From Bacillota bacterium (GTDB taxonomy: Bacteria; Bacillota; Clostridia; Christensenellales; CAG-138): 25,628 nucleotides of DNA. The notes under the pieces are model-generated. The model was given only the letters and a program-made list of their open reading frames with translations, was not told where the DNA came from and ran no database searches. This document shows positions 7,932 through 15,556 of this stretch, in pieces (position 1 is the first letter of the stretch; every line of letters starts with the position of its first letter). The translations under genes and the position numbers were made by a program. Location: positions 1 to 25,628 of the forward strand of contig JAEXFV010000119.1 of the NCBI GenBank assembly GCA_023451115.1, written 5' to 3'.

Positions 7932-8798
7932 ATGATCAATAAAAACATGTTTATCAAGCCCAGGATTCCACTAGAGGGCCAGCCGGTGCCCCCCGCGGCA
8001 CAGGCGGAGGAGATGATGAGGCACTGCCCCGCCTGCAAGCATGGGGCATTCCCCAGGGAACTGAGGGCCAACAATATGGTGTGCCCCTATTGCGGCCACC
8101 ATTTCCGGCTTTCAGCCCGGCAGCGGATCGACTTTTTAGCGGACGAGGGCACTTTTGTGGAACACGACGAACAGGTGGGCGCTGAGGACCGTATTGGATT
8201 TCCCCAGTATCCCCAAAAGCTCCAGGCAGCCCGGGCGCAGAGCGGGGAGATGGAGGCTGTGGTTACCGGCGTTTGCAGCGTGGACGGCACCAAAACCGCC
8301 ATCTTTTCCATGGAAGCCGATTTTATGATGGGCTCCATGAGCGCTGCAGTGGGGGATAAGATCGCCCGCCTGTTTGAGTATGCAACGGTGCAGCGGTTGC
8401 CGGTGGTGGGTTTTACCGTATCCGGAGGGGCCAGGGTGCAGGAAGGCATCCTTTCCCTGATGCAGATGGCGAAAACCAGCGGCGCAGTCAAGCGCCACAG
8501 CGATGAGGGGCTCTTTTACCTGGTTGTGCTTACCGACCCTACCACAGGCGGGGTGACTGCCTCTTTTGCCATGGAGGGGGATGTAATCCTGGCAGAACCG
8601 GAGGCCCTCATCGGGTTTGCAGGCCCCAGGGTCATCCAGCAGACCATGCGCCAAACCCTGCCCCCAGGGTTTCAGCGGGCGGAATTCTTGCTGGAAAAAG
8701 GATTTGTGGACCGGATCGTGCCCCGCAAAGAGCAGCGCCAATCCATTGGAATGCTGCTCAGGCTCAATGGGGAAGCGCCGTATCAGGCCTGCTTGTAA
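7932..8798 (+). CDS. accD: Acetyl-CoA carboxylase carboxyltransferase subunit beta
   Basis: Half of the carboxyltransferase that moves CO2 from carboxybiotin to acetyl-CoA. The N-terminal zinc ribbon is intact: Cys32 and Cys35 (CPAC), Cys51 and Cys54 (CPYC). The crotonase-like body contains SGGARVQEG and the DPTTGGVTASFAM stretch expected for the beta subunit. Length (288 residues) is normal. It lies 3 bp after accC with only a weak AAGGG upstream, so translation is probably coupled. Confidence 0.95.
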   Translation: MINKNMFIKPRIPLEGQPVPPAAQAEEMMRHCPACKHGAFPRELRANNMVCPYCGHHFRLSARQRIDFLADEGTFVEHDEQVGAEDRIGFPQYPQKLQAARAQSGEMEAVVTGVCSVDGTKTAIFSMEADFMMGSMSAAVGDKIARLFEYATVQRLPVVGFTVSGGARVQEGILSLMQMAKTSGAVKRHSDEGLFYLVVLTDPTTGGVTASFAMEGDVILAEPEALIGFAGPRVIQQTMRQTLPPGFQRAEFLLEKGFVDRIVPRKEQRQSIGMLLRLNGEAPYQACL

Positions 8799-8894
8799 TC
8801 AAAAATGGAAACCGGGGCGGTTTTCAATGCCGGATAAAATGCCGGAAAGCTTTGATTTGTGCCCAGAGAAGTAGTATCCTGCTAAGGAGGGCGT
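8799..8894 (+). other. accD-accA gap: small hairpin and 12-bp tandem repeat
   Basis: This is the longest gap (96 bp) in the fab/acc operon. AAACCG at 8809-8814 pairs with CGGTTT at 8818-8823 (3-nt loop), followed directly by T and C. Two tandem 12-bp units, 8826-8837 and 8838-8849, share AATGCCGGA. A 15-codon reading frame starts at 8827 without a convincing ribosome binding site. AAGGAGG just before accA then restarts translation. Possible roles are partial attenuation or tuning of alpha against beta subunit; this is inference. Confidence 0.35.
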
Positions 8895-9683
8895 ATGAAC
8901 CCTTATGAACGGCTAACCGTAGCCAGGGCCAAAGGCCGGCCCACCGCTGCGGCGTTTATCCAACATATGTTTACGGATTTTTATGAGCTCCATGGAGACC
9001 GGCTTTATGGAGACGATTTGGCTATATTGGGCGGTGTGGCCCGTTTAGGCGGTATGCCGGTCACGGTAATCGGCATGGAAAAGGGCGTCGATACCAAGGA
9101 AAAAATCGCCCGCAATTTCGGCTGTGCCAACCCGGAAGGGTATCGAAAAGCGCTGCGGCTGATGCGCCAGGCGGAAAAATTCCGCAGGCCGGTGGTATGC
9201 CTGGTGGATACTTCCGGCGCTTACTGCGGCATCGGCGCTGAGGAACGGGGCCAGGGCAGCGCAATCGCCAACAACCTGATGGAGATGATGACGCTAAAAA
9301 TCCCCATCATCTCCGTCCTCATTGGAGAAGGCGGCTCTGGCGGGGCGCTGGCACTGGCAGTGGCCGATCAGGTGTGGATGCTGGAAAACGCGGTGTATTC
9401 CGTGCTATCCCCTGAGGGCGCGGCCAGCATCATTTGGAAAGACGCTTCTCAGGTAGAAGCTGCAGCCCAGGCCTTGAAAATGACAGCGCCAGATCTTTTG
9501 GAACTGGGCGTGATCGAACGGATTTTTCCCGAACCCACGCCAGGGGATATGGATTTTACTCCTGTGTACCAGGCGCTGCAACAGGCGCTGGTGGAAACGT
9601 TTGAGAGGAGCCTGGCATTGCCCCAGGAAGCGCTGCTGCAAGCGCGTTATGAGAAATACCGGAATATCGGGAGGCAAAGATGA
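8895..9683 (+). CDS. accA: Acetyl-CoA carboxylase carboxyltransferase subunit alpha
   Basis: Second half of the carboxyltransferase, pairing with AccD. Crotonase-fold motifs are GDRLYGDDLAILGG near residue 34, VDTSGAYCGIGAEERGQ around 105-120, and GEGGSGGALALAVAD at about 145-158, which form the CoA-binding oxyanion region. At 262 residues it is shorter than the E. coli protein (about 319) but ordinary for Firmicutes, lacking part of the N-terminal helical extension. AAGGAGG precedes the ATG. The 3' end overlaps the next gene by 4 nt (ATGA at 9680-9683). Confidence 0.94.
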   Translation: MNPYERLTVARAKGRPTAAAFIQHMFTDFYELHGDRLYGDDLAILGGVARLGGMPVTVIGMEKGVDTKEKIARNFGCANPEGYRKALRLMRQAEKFRRPVVCLVDTSGAYCGIGAEERGQGSAIANNLMEMMTLKIPIISVLIGEGGSGGALALAVADQVWMLENAVYSVLSPEGAASIIWKDASQVEAAAQALKMTAPDLLELGVIERIFPEPTPGDMDFTPVYQALQQALVETFERSLALPQEALLQARYEKYRNIGRQR

Positions 9684-10522
9684 TCGTTATCGTCACCGAC
9701 AGCACCGCCTGTATCACCAAGCAGGAAGCCCAGCATTTGGGCGTGATTTATGCGCCTATGACCTATACGATCGACGGCAAGGCATTTACGGAGCATTTTG
9801 CGGAGGATAACGGGGCGTTTGCCGCCCTTATCCGGGAGGCAAAAGAGTTGCACACCTCCCAACCTGCTATCGACTGTTATGAACACACGTTTTCCGCCCT
9901 GCGGCGCTCTGGTTTTGAGGTGCTGTGCCTCACCATTTCCTCCCGCTTAAGCGGCACGTTCAGCAACGCTTCCCTTTGCGCAAAGGAGATCGGGCCGGAA
10001 GGCATCCGGGTGGTGGACACCCGCACCACAGCCATCGGGCTGGGATTTCTGGCGCAGGAAGCAAGGCGGCTCATCCAAAGCGGCTATGGGCTGGAGGAAA
10101 CTGCCCAGGCCATTACCCGGATGCGGGGGCAGGTGAAAACCCTGTTTTCCGTAGGGGATATGACCCCTCTGCGCAGAAGCGGCCGGCTGGGGCCGGTGCG
10201 CCAGTCCGTAGGCGCAATTTTGAATATCCGCCCGCTGCTCACTTGTAGGGATGGGGCGGTGGTGGCCTGCGGCGCTGCCCGGGGCCGCAACGACCAGTTG
10301 AGAAGCCTGCTGCGGGCGGTTCCGGAAAACGCACGGGAGATTGCGGTGCAGTTTATTGAGGAGGAAGAGGCGGCTAAACAGCTGGCAAAACAGCTGGAGG
10401 AGAAATGTGCAACCCCTGTGACGCTACGGCGTCTAGGGCCGGTACTGGGCATTCACCTGGGGTTGGATATTTTGGGTGTCATGTGGCTGTCGCCGCCGAA
10501 CACTGGAAAGAAAAATGCCTGA
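9680..10522 (+). CDS. DegV-family protein, probable fatty-acid-binding (FakB-like)
   Basis: A 280-residue DegV-fold protein. N-terminal IVTDSTACIT, the SRLSGTFSNA loop around residue 90 (ligand carboxylate binding Ser/Thr in the family) and RRSGRLGPVRQSVGAILNIRPLL near residues 167-190 are all characteristic. DegV proteins bind a fatty acid, and some (FakB) present it to FakA kinase to make acyl phosphate. No fakA, plsX or plsY lies in the window. Its start overlaps the accA stop, so it is the last gene of the fatty acid operon, which supports a lipid role. Whether it is a true FakB partner is inference. Confidence 0.88.
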   Translation: MIVIVTDSTACITKQEAQHLGVIYAPMTYTIDGKAFTEHFAEDNGAFAALIREAKELHTSQPAIDCYEHTFSALRRSGFEVLCLTISSRLSGTFSNASLCAKEIGPEGIRVVDTRTTAIGLGFLAQEARRLIQSGYGLEETAQAITRMRGQVKTLFSVGDMTPLRRSGRLGPVRQSVGAILNIRPLLTCRDGAVVACGAARGRNDQLRSLLRAVPENAREIAVQFIEEEEAAKQLAKQLEEKCATPVTLRRLGPVLGIHLGLDILGVMWLSPPNTGKKNA

Positions 10523-10540
10523 TCATCCCGATAATAACGC

Positions 10541-10572
10541 GGGCCCCTGGCTACGCCGGGGGCCTGTTTTGT
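10541..10572 (+). terminator. Intrinsic terminator of the fab/acc operon
   Basis: GGCCCCTGG at 10542-10550 pairs with CCGGGGGCC at 10556-10564 (9 pairs, one G-U, 5-nt loop), followed by the T-rich TGTTTTGTTTTG. It ends the + strand operon after the DegV gene. The stop codon of the convergent YkvI gene (10551-10553) lies in its loop. Confidence 0.9.
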
Positions 10573-11669
10573 TTTGTTCGTAGCGGGGGAGGCGCGCTTT
10601 GCCCGCGCCGGAGCCATATGGCTTTGCAGGCGATGGCGCATAACAGGGCGATGCCCGCATAGCCGGTATAGGGATAGATGATCCCTACCAAGGTAGCAAA
10701 TGGAAGCTGGCCGCAGAAAAAAGCCAGAATGGTCAGCAACACCACCGCCAGTTTGTTGAGGGCTGTGCCTTCCGGAGCTAGCCGGGTAGAAGCAATCCAA
10801 AGCATAGGCGCTGCGGTAGAAAAAATTTCTCCCAGCAAAATCAGGGAAAACAACAGCCCAAAAACCGGAGAAAGCAGGCTTGCCAGATACAGGATGGGGA
10901 TGTTTAAGCCCGATACCTCCCAGATGTTGGCCAGCATGGCAAGGCTGATGAGCATAGCGCACAACATCAGCGCAACGCTGCCTGTAACCGCCCCGAAACG
11001 GGCTTCTCTGCGGGAGATGGCGCCTGTGCCCATAGCGGTGAGGAAAGGAACCGCTCCTGCGGTGTTGTAAGCCACATATAAAAGCCCTGCCATCCACCAG
11101 GTTCCCGCTGGACGGGGGAGCAACAGGGCGTTGGACGTTTGGGCTCCAGCAGCTAAGTTGCCATGGCCGCTGCACAGCGCGCCCACAGCGATGATCAAAG
11201 TGAACAGTATGGTAATCGGCCCCAGGCAGCCAATGATGTCGATAAGCCGTTGCAGCCCCAGCATCACGCTAAGGGCTACCAACAGGGCCATGCCTCCGGA
11301 ACCGATCCATTGGGGCAGGCCAAAATACTGCTGCACAGTAGCGCCTGCGCCGCAAAACATTACCACGACCATACCAAACAGGAATACAGGCACGCACCAG
11401 TCAAATACCCGGCCCAGCACCTTGCCGCAATAGTAATGGTAGCCATTAAACTGAGGGTCCTGGCGGCTTACAAAACCCTGCTGCATGAGAGCCGACCCGC
11501 TCCAGCAAAAGAGAGCAAGGCTGATCGCTGCCCCGCCAACGCCCCATAAACCATAGCTGGTAAAAAACTGCAGGATTTCCTGGCCAGAGGCAAATCCTGA
11601 GCCGATCATGTACGCCACAAAGGCCCCGGCATATTTTACTACGGCGCGCCAACGGATGGTTTCCTGCAT
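10551..11669 (-). CDS. YkvI-family integral membrane protein (APC/LeuT-like fold)
   Basis: A 372-residue polytopic membrane protein with about ten hydrophobic segments. The N-terminal VAYMIGSGFASGQEILQFF (about residues 19-37) is the hallmark of the YkvI family, a glycine-broken first helix as in amino-acid/cation symporters of the APC superfamily. Substrate is unknown. The start is the ATG at 11669 with a GTGAGG-like site upstream; the C-terminus is basic. It runs convergent to the fatty acid operon and its stop lies inside that operon's terminator hairpin. A link to its - strand neighbour at 11800-12912 is possible, although a GC-rich hairpin separates them. Confidence 0.85.
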   Translation of the reverse strand: MQETIRWRAVVKYAGAFVAYMIGSGFASGQEILQFFTSYGLWGVGGAAISLALFCWSGSALMQQGFVSRQDPQFNGYHYYCGKVLGRVFDWCVPVFLFGMVVVMFCGAGATVQQYFGLPQWIGSGGMALLVALSVMLGLQRLIDIIGCLGPITILFTLIIAVGALCSGHGNLAAGAQTSNALLLPRPAGTWWMAGLLYVAYNTAGAVPFLTAMGTGAISRREARFGAVTGSVALMLCAMLISLAMLANIWEVSGLNIPILYLASLLSPVFGLLFSLILLGEIFSTAAPMLWIASTRLAPEGTALNKLAVVLLTILAFFCGQLPFATLVGIIYPYTGYAGIALLCAIACKAIWLRRGQSAPPPLRTKQNRPPA

Positions 11670-11754
11670 GACAGCCTCACTTTCTGCTTTCCATATCTGT
11701 CTTTACAAACCATCTATATGCAGCAAATGAGAAAATCATCCCGGTTTTGGCCCT

Positions 11755-11790
11755 GCCGGCGCCGCTTGCAGGGGCCCAACGGGCGCCGGC
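11755..11790 (-). repeat. GC-rich inverted repeat between Mbeg1-like and YkvI genes
   Basis: GCCGGCGCC at 11755-11763 and GGCGCCGGC at 11782-11790 form a perfect 9-bp stem with an 18-nt loop, just after the stop of the upstream - strand gene. No U-run follows on either strand, so termination would be weak; it may instead stabilise the 3' end of the upstream transcript. Confidence 0.5.
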
Positions 11791-11799
11791 TCTACCATG

Positions 11800-12912
11800 T
11801 TATTCCCCGGAGCGGATTTTTAGCTGGGCAAGCTGAAGGCTTTCATGTAACAACCCGTGGAAGGTATTGGTGAGCATCTCCCGGGTATTTTCATCCAAAT
11901 GCTTCCATGTGTTCACCAGCGCGGCCGCGGTTTTCAGCTTGCTGGAGGAAAGGTCTGTCAGGGTTTTGGCTTGCGTAGCGTCCAAAAGGGTGGAGAGCGC
12001 GTCAACAAACTGGCGGCGCTGGGCCTGGTCCATGTCGTTGAGCCAGGCTTTCAGGGCCTGATCCAGGTGACGGCTGCTGCCGGAAAGGTCGTCCAAGTGG
12101 AGGAAGCAGGGGCCGCATACCTCCCAGGAAAACCCATCGTGCTGGAACAGGCCGGTTTGGCTGCTTTTTACCACCTGGTATGCTTCTTCATGCTCTAGCA
12201 GCAGCCCCACCACAGAGGATTGGGGAATGATGGTGTGCACCCGCTCCCGGATGGCCTGATAACCGGCTTGCTGAACAATGTTTTCCCGAAAGCCGGGGCC
12301 ATCGTTGTTATAAACCTCCAGGATGCGGGCCTGAACCTCTGACGGGGCATGCATTGCCGCATAAACGGCCAGATTGCCCCCCTTAGAGTGGCCTCCAATG
12401 CGCAGTGGCTCATTGCAGCCTGCGGCTATACTGGTTAAATAGGCCAGCGCATCCAATTGCGCGGGTACGCTGGAGAGAAAGCTCATGTTAAAGTTTTCCT
12501 TCCAGCCTACGATGGTGTCGTCTGTTCCCCGGTAGGCCACAAACCGTGTGCCGTCATCCAGCAGGATGCAAAGGGCGGAAAACTGCTTTTGCTGGCTTTC
12601 GTCAATCTGGTTCACATAGCCGCAAAGCCTCAGGTTTTGAAACCGGGGGTAGTTTGCCATTTGGGCAAACAGCTGCGGGATGGTATCCGGAACCAGCACC
12701 CCCATATGAAATTCCGTTGCATCCCGCCCTTTGAAGTAACGGGCTGCGGCTTCTTTTAACAATAGGCAACCCGGTTGCGTTGGCGCGGGCACAATGCCGC
12801 CCAATTCTATATAGCTCAGCTCGCAAAGAATCAGGTTATCCACCTCGTTAAAAGGGGATTGGGCAAGGGTCAGATCCCCTCGCCATTGTAAATAATCAAA
12901 CAGGTTTGCCAT
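11800..12912 (-). CDS. Mbeg1-like (DUF2974) alpha/beta hydrolase
   Basis: A 370-residue predicted alpha/beta hydrolase. The N-terminal MANLFDYLQWRGDLTL and the nucleophile elbow GGHSKGGNLA (Ser near residue 193) are typical of the Mbeg1-like/DUF2974 family, as are NDGPGF and the later LLLEHEEAYQVVKSS and FQHDGFSWEV segments that hold the candidate acidic and histidine residues. No signal peptide or membrane helix is seen. The frame is open from 12957, but AAAGGAGG upstream and the family N-terminus favour the ATG at 12912. Lipase or esterase activity is assumed for the family; the substrate is unknown. Confidence 0.82.
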   Translation of the reverse strand: MANLFDYLQWRGDLTLAQSPFNEVDNLILCELSYIELGGIVPAPTQPGCLLLKEAAARYFKGRDATEFHMGVLVPDTIPQLFAQMANYPRFQNLRLCGYVNQIDESQQKQFSALCILLDDGTRFVAYRGTDDTIVGWKENFNMSFLSSVPAQLDALAYLTSIAAGCNEPLRIGGHSKGGNLAVYAAMHAPSEVQARILEVYNNDGPGFRENIVQQAGYQAIRERVHTIIPQSSVVGLLLEHEEAYQVVKSSQTGLFQHDGFSWEVCGPCFLHLDDLSGSSRHLDQALKAWLNDMDQAQRRQFVDALSTLLDATQAKTLTDLSSSKLKTAAALVNTWKHLDENTREMLTNTFHGLLHESLQLAQLKIRSGE

Positions 12913-12965
12913 TTGATGGACCGTCCTCCTTTCAAAGCTCTTGGGGGATTTGCCCAAGCCGCTGT

Positions 12966-12993
12966 ATAAAAGCCCGCGGCTTTGGCCGCCGGA
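12966..12993 (-). terminator. Intrinsic terminator after the XdhC gene
   Basis: On the - strand, GGCGGC and GCCGC around a CAAA loop (12973-12992, 5 solid pairs plus a mismatch and 2 outer pairs) are followed by CTTTTAT. It lies right after the XdhC stop and separates this unit from the Mbeg1-like gene. Confidence 0.7.
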
Positions 12994-12999
12994 CCTGTT

Positions 13000-14016
13000 T
13001 TATTGTAAACAGGCCCGGTGGAGGATCAATTCCCCCGCGATGCTGATGGCGATCTCGGCCGGCGTTTCCGCCTGGATGGCCAGGCCAATGGGATTGTGAA
13101 TGCGGGCGATATCCCCTTCTCCCAACCCTGCTTCCCGCAATTTCGCCCAGGTGACCGCCTGCTTGCGCCTGCTTCCAATTACTCCTACATACGTTGCCTG
13201 GGTGCGCAGCGCCTGCTCCAGTACCAGATAGTCCCCCTGGTGCCCCCGGGTTAAAATCACAATGTAGTCCTCGGGGCCAATGGAGAGCCAGTCCCCAATG
13301 CGGGTAAAATCTCCAAGCACGGTACGGATTGCGCCTGGAAACAGGGCAGGGTTGCAAAACGCTTCCCGGTCCTCAAACACCACAGGGCGAAACCCCAAAT
13401 GGGCCAGCACCGGCACCAGCTCCTGGGAGATGTGGCCGCCTCCGAAAATGTATACCATCCCCTTTTGGGCAAGGGGCTGCACATAATAGGTTGGCGACCC
13501 CCTTTGCAGCATTGGTTTGCTGCATAATAAGGGACTAAATTGGCCCAAAGGCATGGGAGCCGCAAAACGCATGCCGTGGGCTTCGTCATATATCCCCATG
13601 CTCCATGAGGCGTCGTCCTGTATTTGCGTTACCAGCCAGATGGTTTCATTGGCGTCCGCTGCCTCCGGAAGATGATCTACAAGCGCCATGGCTTCTTCCA
13701 TTTTGGGGGAAAAGAATTGGAAAAAAACCTGAATGTTTCCGCCGCAGACCATGCCAAGGTCCGCTGCCTGGTTGGGGGCCAGGCAAAATTCTTTGAAGCA
13801 GGACGTATGGCTTTGTTGGAGTTCCAAGGCGGTTTTCAGCGCGGCATGCTCCACAGCACCGCCCCCAATCGTACCCAAGGTGCTGCCGTCCTGAAACACA
13901 GCCATCTTCGCCCCGGCGCCCCGGGGAGTGGAGCCGGTGCTGAAAATCACGTTGCACAGTACCGCATTTTCTCCCCGCCGCAATGCTTGGAGAAGGGCTA
14001 AAAACAATGCCTTCAT
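13000..14016 (-). CDS. XdhC/CoxI-family protein
   Basis: A 338-residue cytoplasmic protein with the two-domain layout of XdhC. The N-terminal domain contains FSTGSTPRGAGAKM (about 25-38) and GTIGGGAVEHAAL (about 48-60); the C-terminal Rossmann domain contains VYIFGGGHISQEL near residue 188 and VGVIGSRRK near 288. XdhC binds molybdenum cofactor, aids its sulfuration, and delivers it to xanthine dehydrogenase-type enzymes. No molybdenum hydroxylase gene is in the window, so the client is elsewhere or the function differs. It follows the adenosylhomocysteinase gene by 12 bp and is almost certainly cotranscribed with it. Confidence 0.88.
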   Translation of the reverse strand: MKALFLALLQALRRGENAVLCNVIFSTGSTPRGAGAKMAVFQDGSTLGTIGGGAVEHAALKTALELQQSHTSCFKEFCLAPNQAADLGMVCGGNIQVFFQFFSPKMEEAMALVDHLPEAADANETIWLVTQIQDDASWSMGIYDEAHGMRFAAPMPLGQFSPLLCSKPMLQRGSPTYYVQPLAQKGMVYIFGGGHISQELVPVLAHLGFRPVVFEDREAFCNPALFPGAIRTVLGDFTRIGDWLSIGPEDYIVILTRGHQGDYLVLEQALRTQATYVGVIGSRRKQAVTWAKLREAGLGEGDIARIHNPIGLAIQAETPAEIAISIAGELILHRACLQ

Positions 14017-14028
14017 AACGGTTTCTCC

Positions 14029-15270
14029 TTAAAATTCCCCGTCGAGATACCGCTGTTGCTCCAGGGTAAGCACATCCAAGCCTATTCCCATGGCAGCCAG
14101 CTTCATCATAGATACCTCCCGGTCAATCTCCCTGGGAATGTCATACAACCCGGGCGCCAAAGCCTGCCCATGATGCACCAGATATAGGGCGCAAAGGGCC
14201 TGCAGGGCGAAGGACATGTCCATAATTTCCGCGGGGTGGCCGTTGCCTGCTACAATGTTCACCAACCGTCCTTCCGCCATCACGTTGAGAATACGCCCGT
14301 CTTCCAGGGTGTAGCCCTGAATAAAAGGCTTGCGTTCCTCCATGTTTACCGCCATGGCGCTCAACTCTTCCAGGTTGATTTCCACGTTAAAATGCCCGGC
14401 ATTGGCCAGAAGGACGTTGTGCTTCATGCTGTCAAAGTGAACCTTTGTAATCACATCCTTGCAGCCGGTGGCGGTAACAAAAATATCCCCCAGAGGCGCG
14501 GCTTCCGCCATGGGCATCACCCGGTAGCCCTCCATCGCCGCTTCCAGCGCCCGGAAAGGATTTACCTCCGTTACAATCACGTTCGCTCCCATGCCTTTGG
14601 CGCGCAAAGCGATGCCGGAGGAGCAGAAGCCATACCCCGCCACCACTACGGTTTTGCCCGCTATCATGTTGTTGGTGGCATGCATGATGCCGTCCCAAAC
14701 CGATTGGCCGGTGCCGTGCCGGTTGTCAAACAGATGTTTGCTGTCGGCGTCGTTTACCGCCATCATAGGGAAGCGTAGCGCGCCCGCTTTTGCTTTGGCC
14801 CGCAGCCGATGGATGCCGGTCGTGGTTTCTTCACAGCCCCCTAACAGATTTACCCCATATTCCGGATGGGATCCATGGAGCATGCCCACAAAATCGCCGC
14901 CGTCGTCAATGATGATGTGGGGACAAAATTCCAGGGTTTTGCGGATATGCTCTTCATATTCTTGGGGGGTAGCCCCAAACCAGGCGTTGACCTCTACGCC
15001 GCTTTGGGCCAGCGCAGCGCAAATTTCATCCTTGGTGGATAATGGGTTGGAGCCTGTAGCGCAAACTTGCGCGCCGCCCGCTTGCAACACCTGGCACAGG
15101 TAAGCGGTCTTTGCTTCCAGGTGCACGCTTACCGCAATTTTTTTCCCCGCAAAGGGCTGCTCTTGTTGAAACCGTTGTTCCAGCGCGGATAGTACCGGCA
15201 TAAATTCCTTTACCCACGCAATCTTTTGCCGCCCCAGAGGAGCGAGGGAAATATCCCGCACATTGCTCAT
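14029..15270 (-). CDS. ahcY: Adenosylhomocysteinase (short form)
   Basis: NAD-dependent reversible hydrolysis of S-adenosylhomocysteine (or S-inosylhomocysteine) to homocysteine and the nucleoside. Active-site residues are kept: His50, DDGGD (122-126), EETTTG (147-152), Lys178, Asp182-Asn183 and His293 (AGHFNVE). The cysteine usually following YG in many eukaryotic and proteobacterial enzymes is Thr187. The NAD loop reads GYGFCSSG (212-219), not GxGxxGxG. At 413 residues it lacks the C-terminal lysine/tyrosine tail of long forms, as in archaeal and Thermotoga-type enzymes. Good GAGAGG ribosome binding site. First gene of a two-gene unit with XdhC. Confidence 0.9.
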   Translation of the reverse strand: MSNVRDISLAPLGRQKIAWVKEFMPVLSALEQRFQQEQPFAGKKIAVSVHLEAKTAYLCQVLQAGGAQVCATGSNPLSTKDEICAALAQSGVEVNAWFGATPQEYEEHIRKTLEFCPHIIIDDGGDFVGMLHGSHPEYGVNLLGGCEETTTGIHRLRAKAKAGALRFPMMAVNDADSKHLFDNRHGTGQSVWDGIMHATNNMIAGKTVVVAGYGFCSSGIALRAKGMGANVIVTEVNPFRALEAAMEGYRVMPMAEAAPLGDIFVTATGCKDVITKVHFDSMKHNVLLANAGHFNVEINLEELSAMAVNMEERKPFIQGYTLEDGRILNVMAEGRLVNIVAGNGHPAEIMDMSFALQALCALYLVHHGQALAPGLYDIPREIDREVSMMKLAAMGIGLDVLTLEQQRYLDGEF

Positions 15271-15310
15271 GATAAAAATCCTCTCTGTTCAAACTGGTGT
15301 AATTACTGTT

Positions 15311-15319
15311 ATTATAACA
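15311..15319 (-). promoter_or_regulatory. Extended -10 promoter for ahcY-xdhC
   Basis: On the - strand TGTTATAAT is a perfect extended -10 (TGn followed by TATAAT at 15316-15311). The -35 region about 17 nt upstream is T-rich without a good consensus match. Predicted transcript start is about 35 nt before the ahcY ATG, leaving no room for a large riboswitch. Confidence 0.65.
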
Positions 15320-15480
15320 AGGGAAGGGCTGGAACAAAACTGCCAAAACCAAACCGCTTGGAGATCCAGGGCGTTTCTTTCAAAATGGCTTGCCCCCGGC
15401 GCTTTCCACACCGCTGTTAGGATTACTCGTTTTTTACGCCAATCGTCTGGCAGGTCAGGGAGCTGGAGCCGGCTGAACAA

Positions 15481-15509
15481 TTGACGTTATTCCCTCCCTT
15501 TGCTATAAT
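15481..15509 (+). promoter_or_regulatory. Sigma-A promoter of the GntR regulator
   Basis: TTGACG (15481-15486), 17-nt spacer, TATAAT (15504-15509). It lies 47 bp before the regulator start and diverges from the ahcY promoter about 165 bp away. Confidence 0.85.
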
Positions 15510-15556
15510 GCTAAAATCCTGGAACAAATGACGCAGCGCTAAAGGAATGTGATAGT

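Noticed and set aside
8827..8874. 15-codon open frame before accA
   Set aside because: No convincing ribosome binding site; noted only as part of the gap.
11755..11790. GC-rich inverted repeat as a bona fide terminator
   Set aside because: The stem is perfect but no U-run follows on either strand, so it is listed only as a repeat.
14236..14778. 180-codon frame opposite ahcY
   Set aside because: Antisense shadow of a gene with fully conserved active-site motifs.
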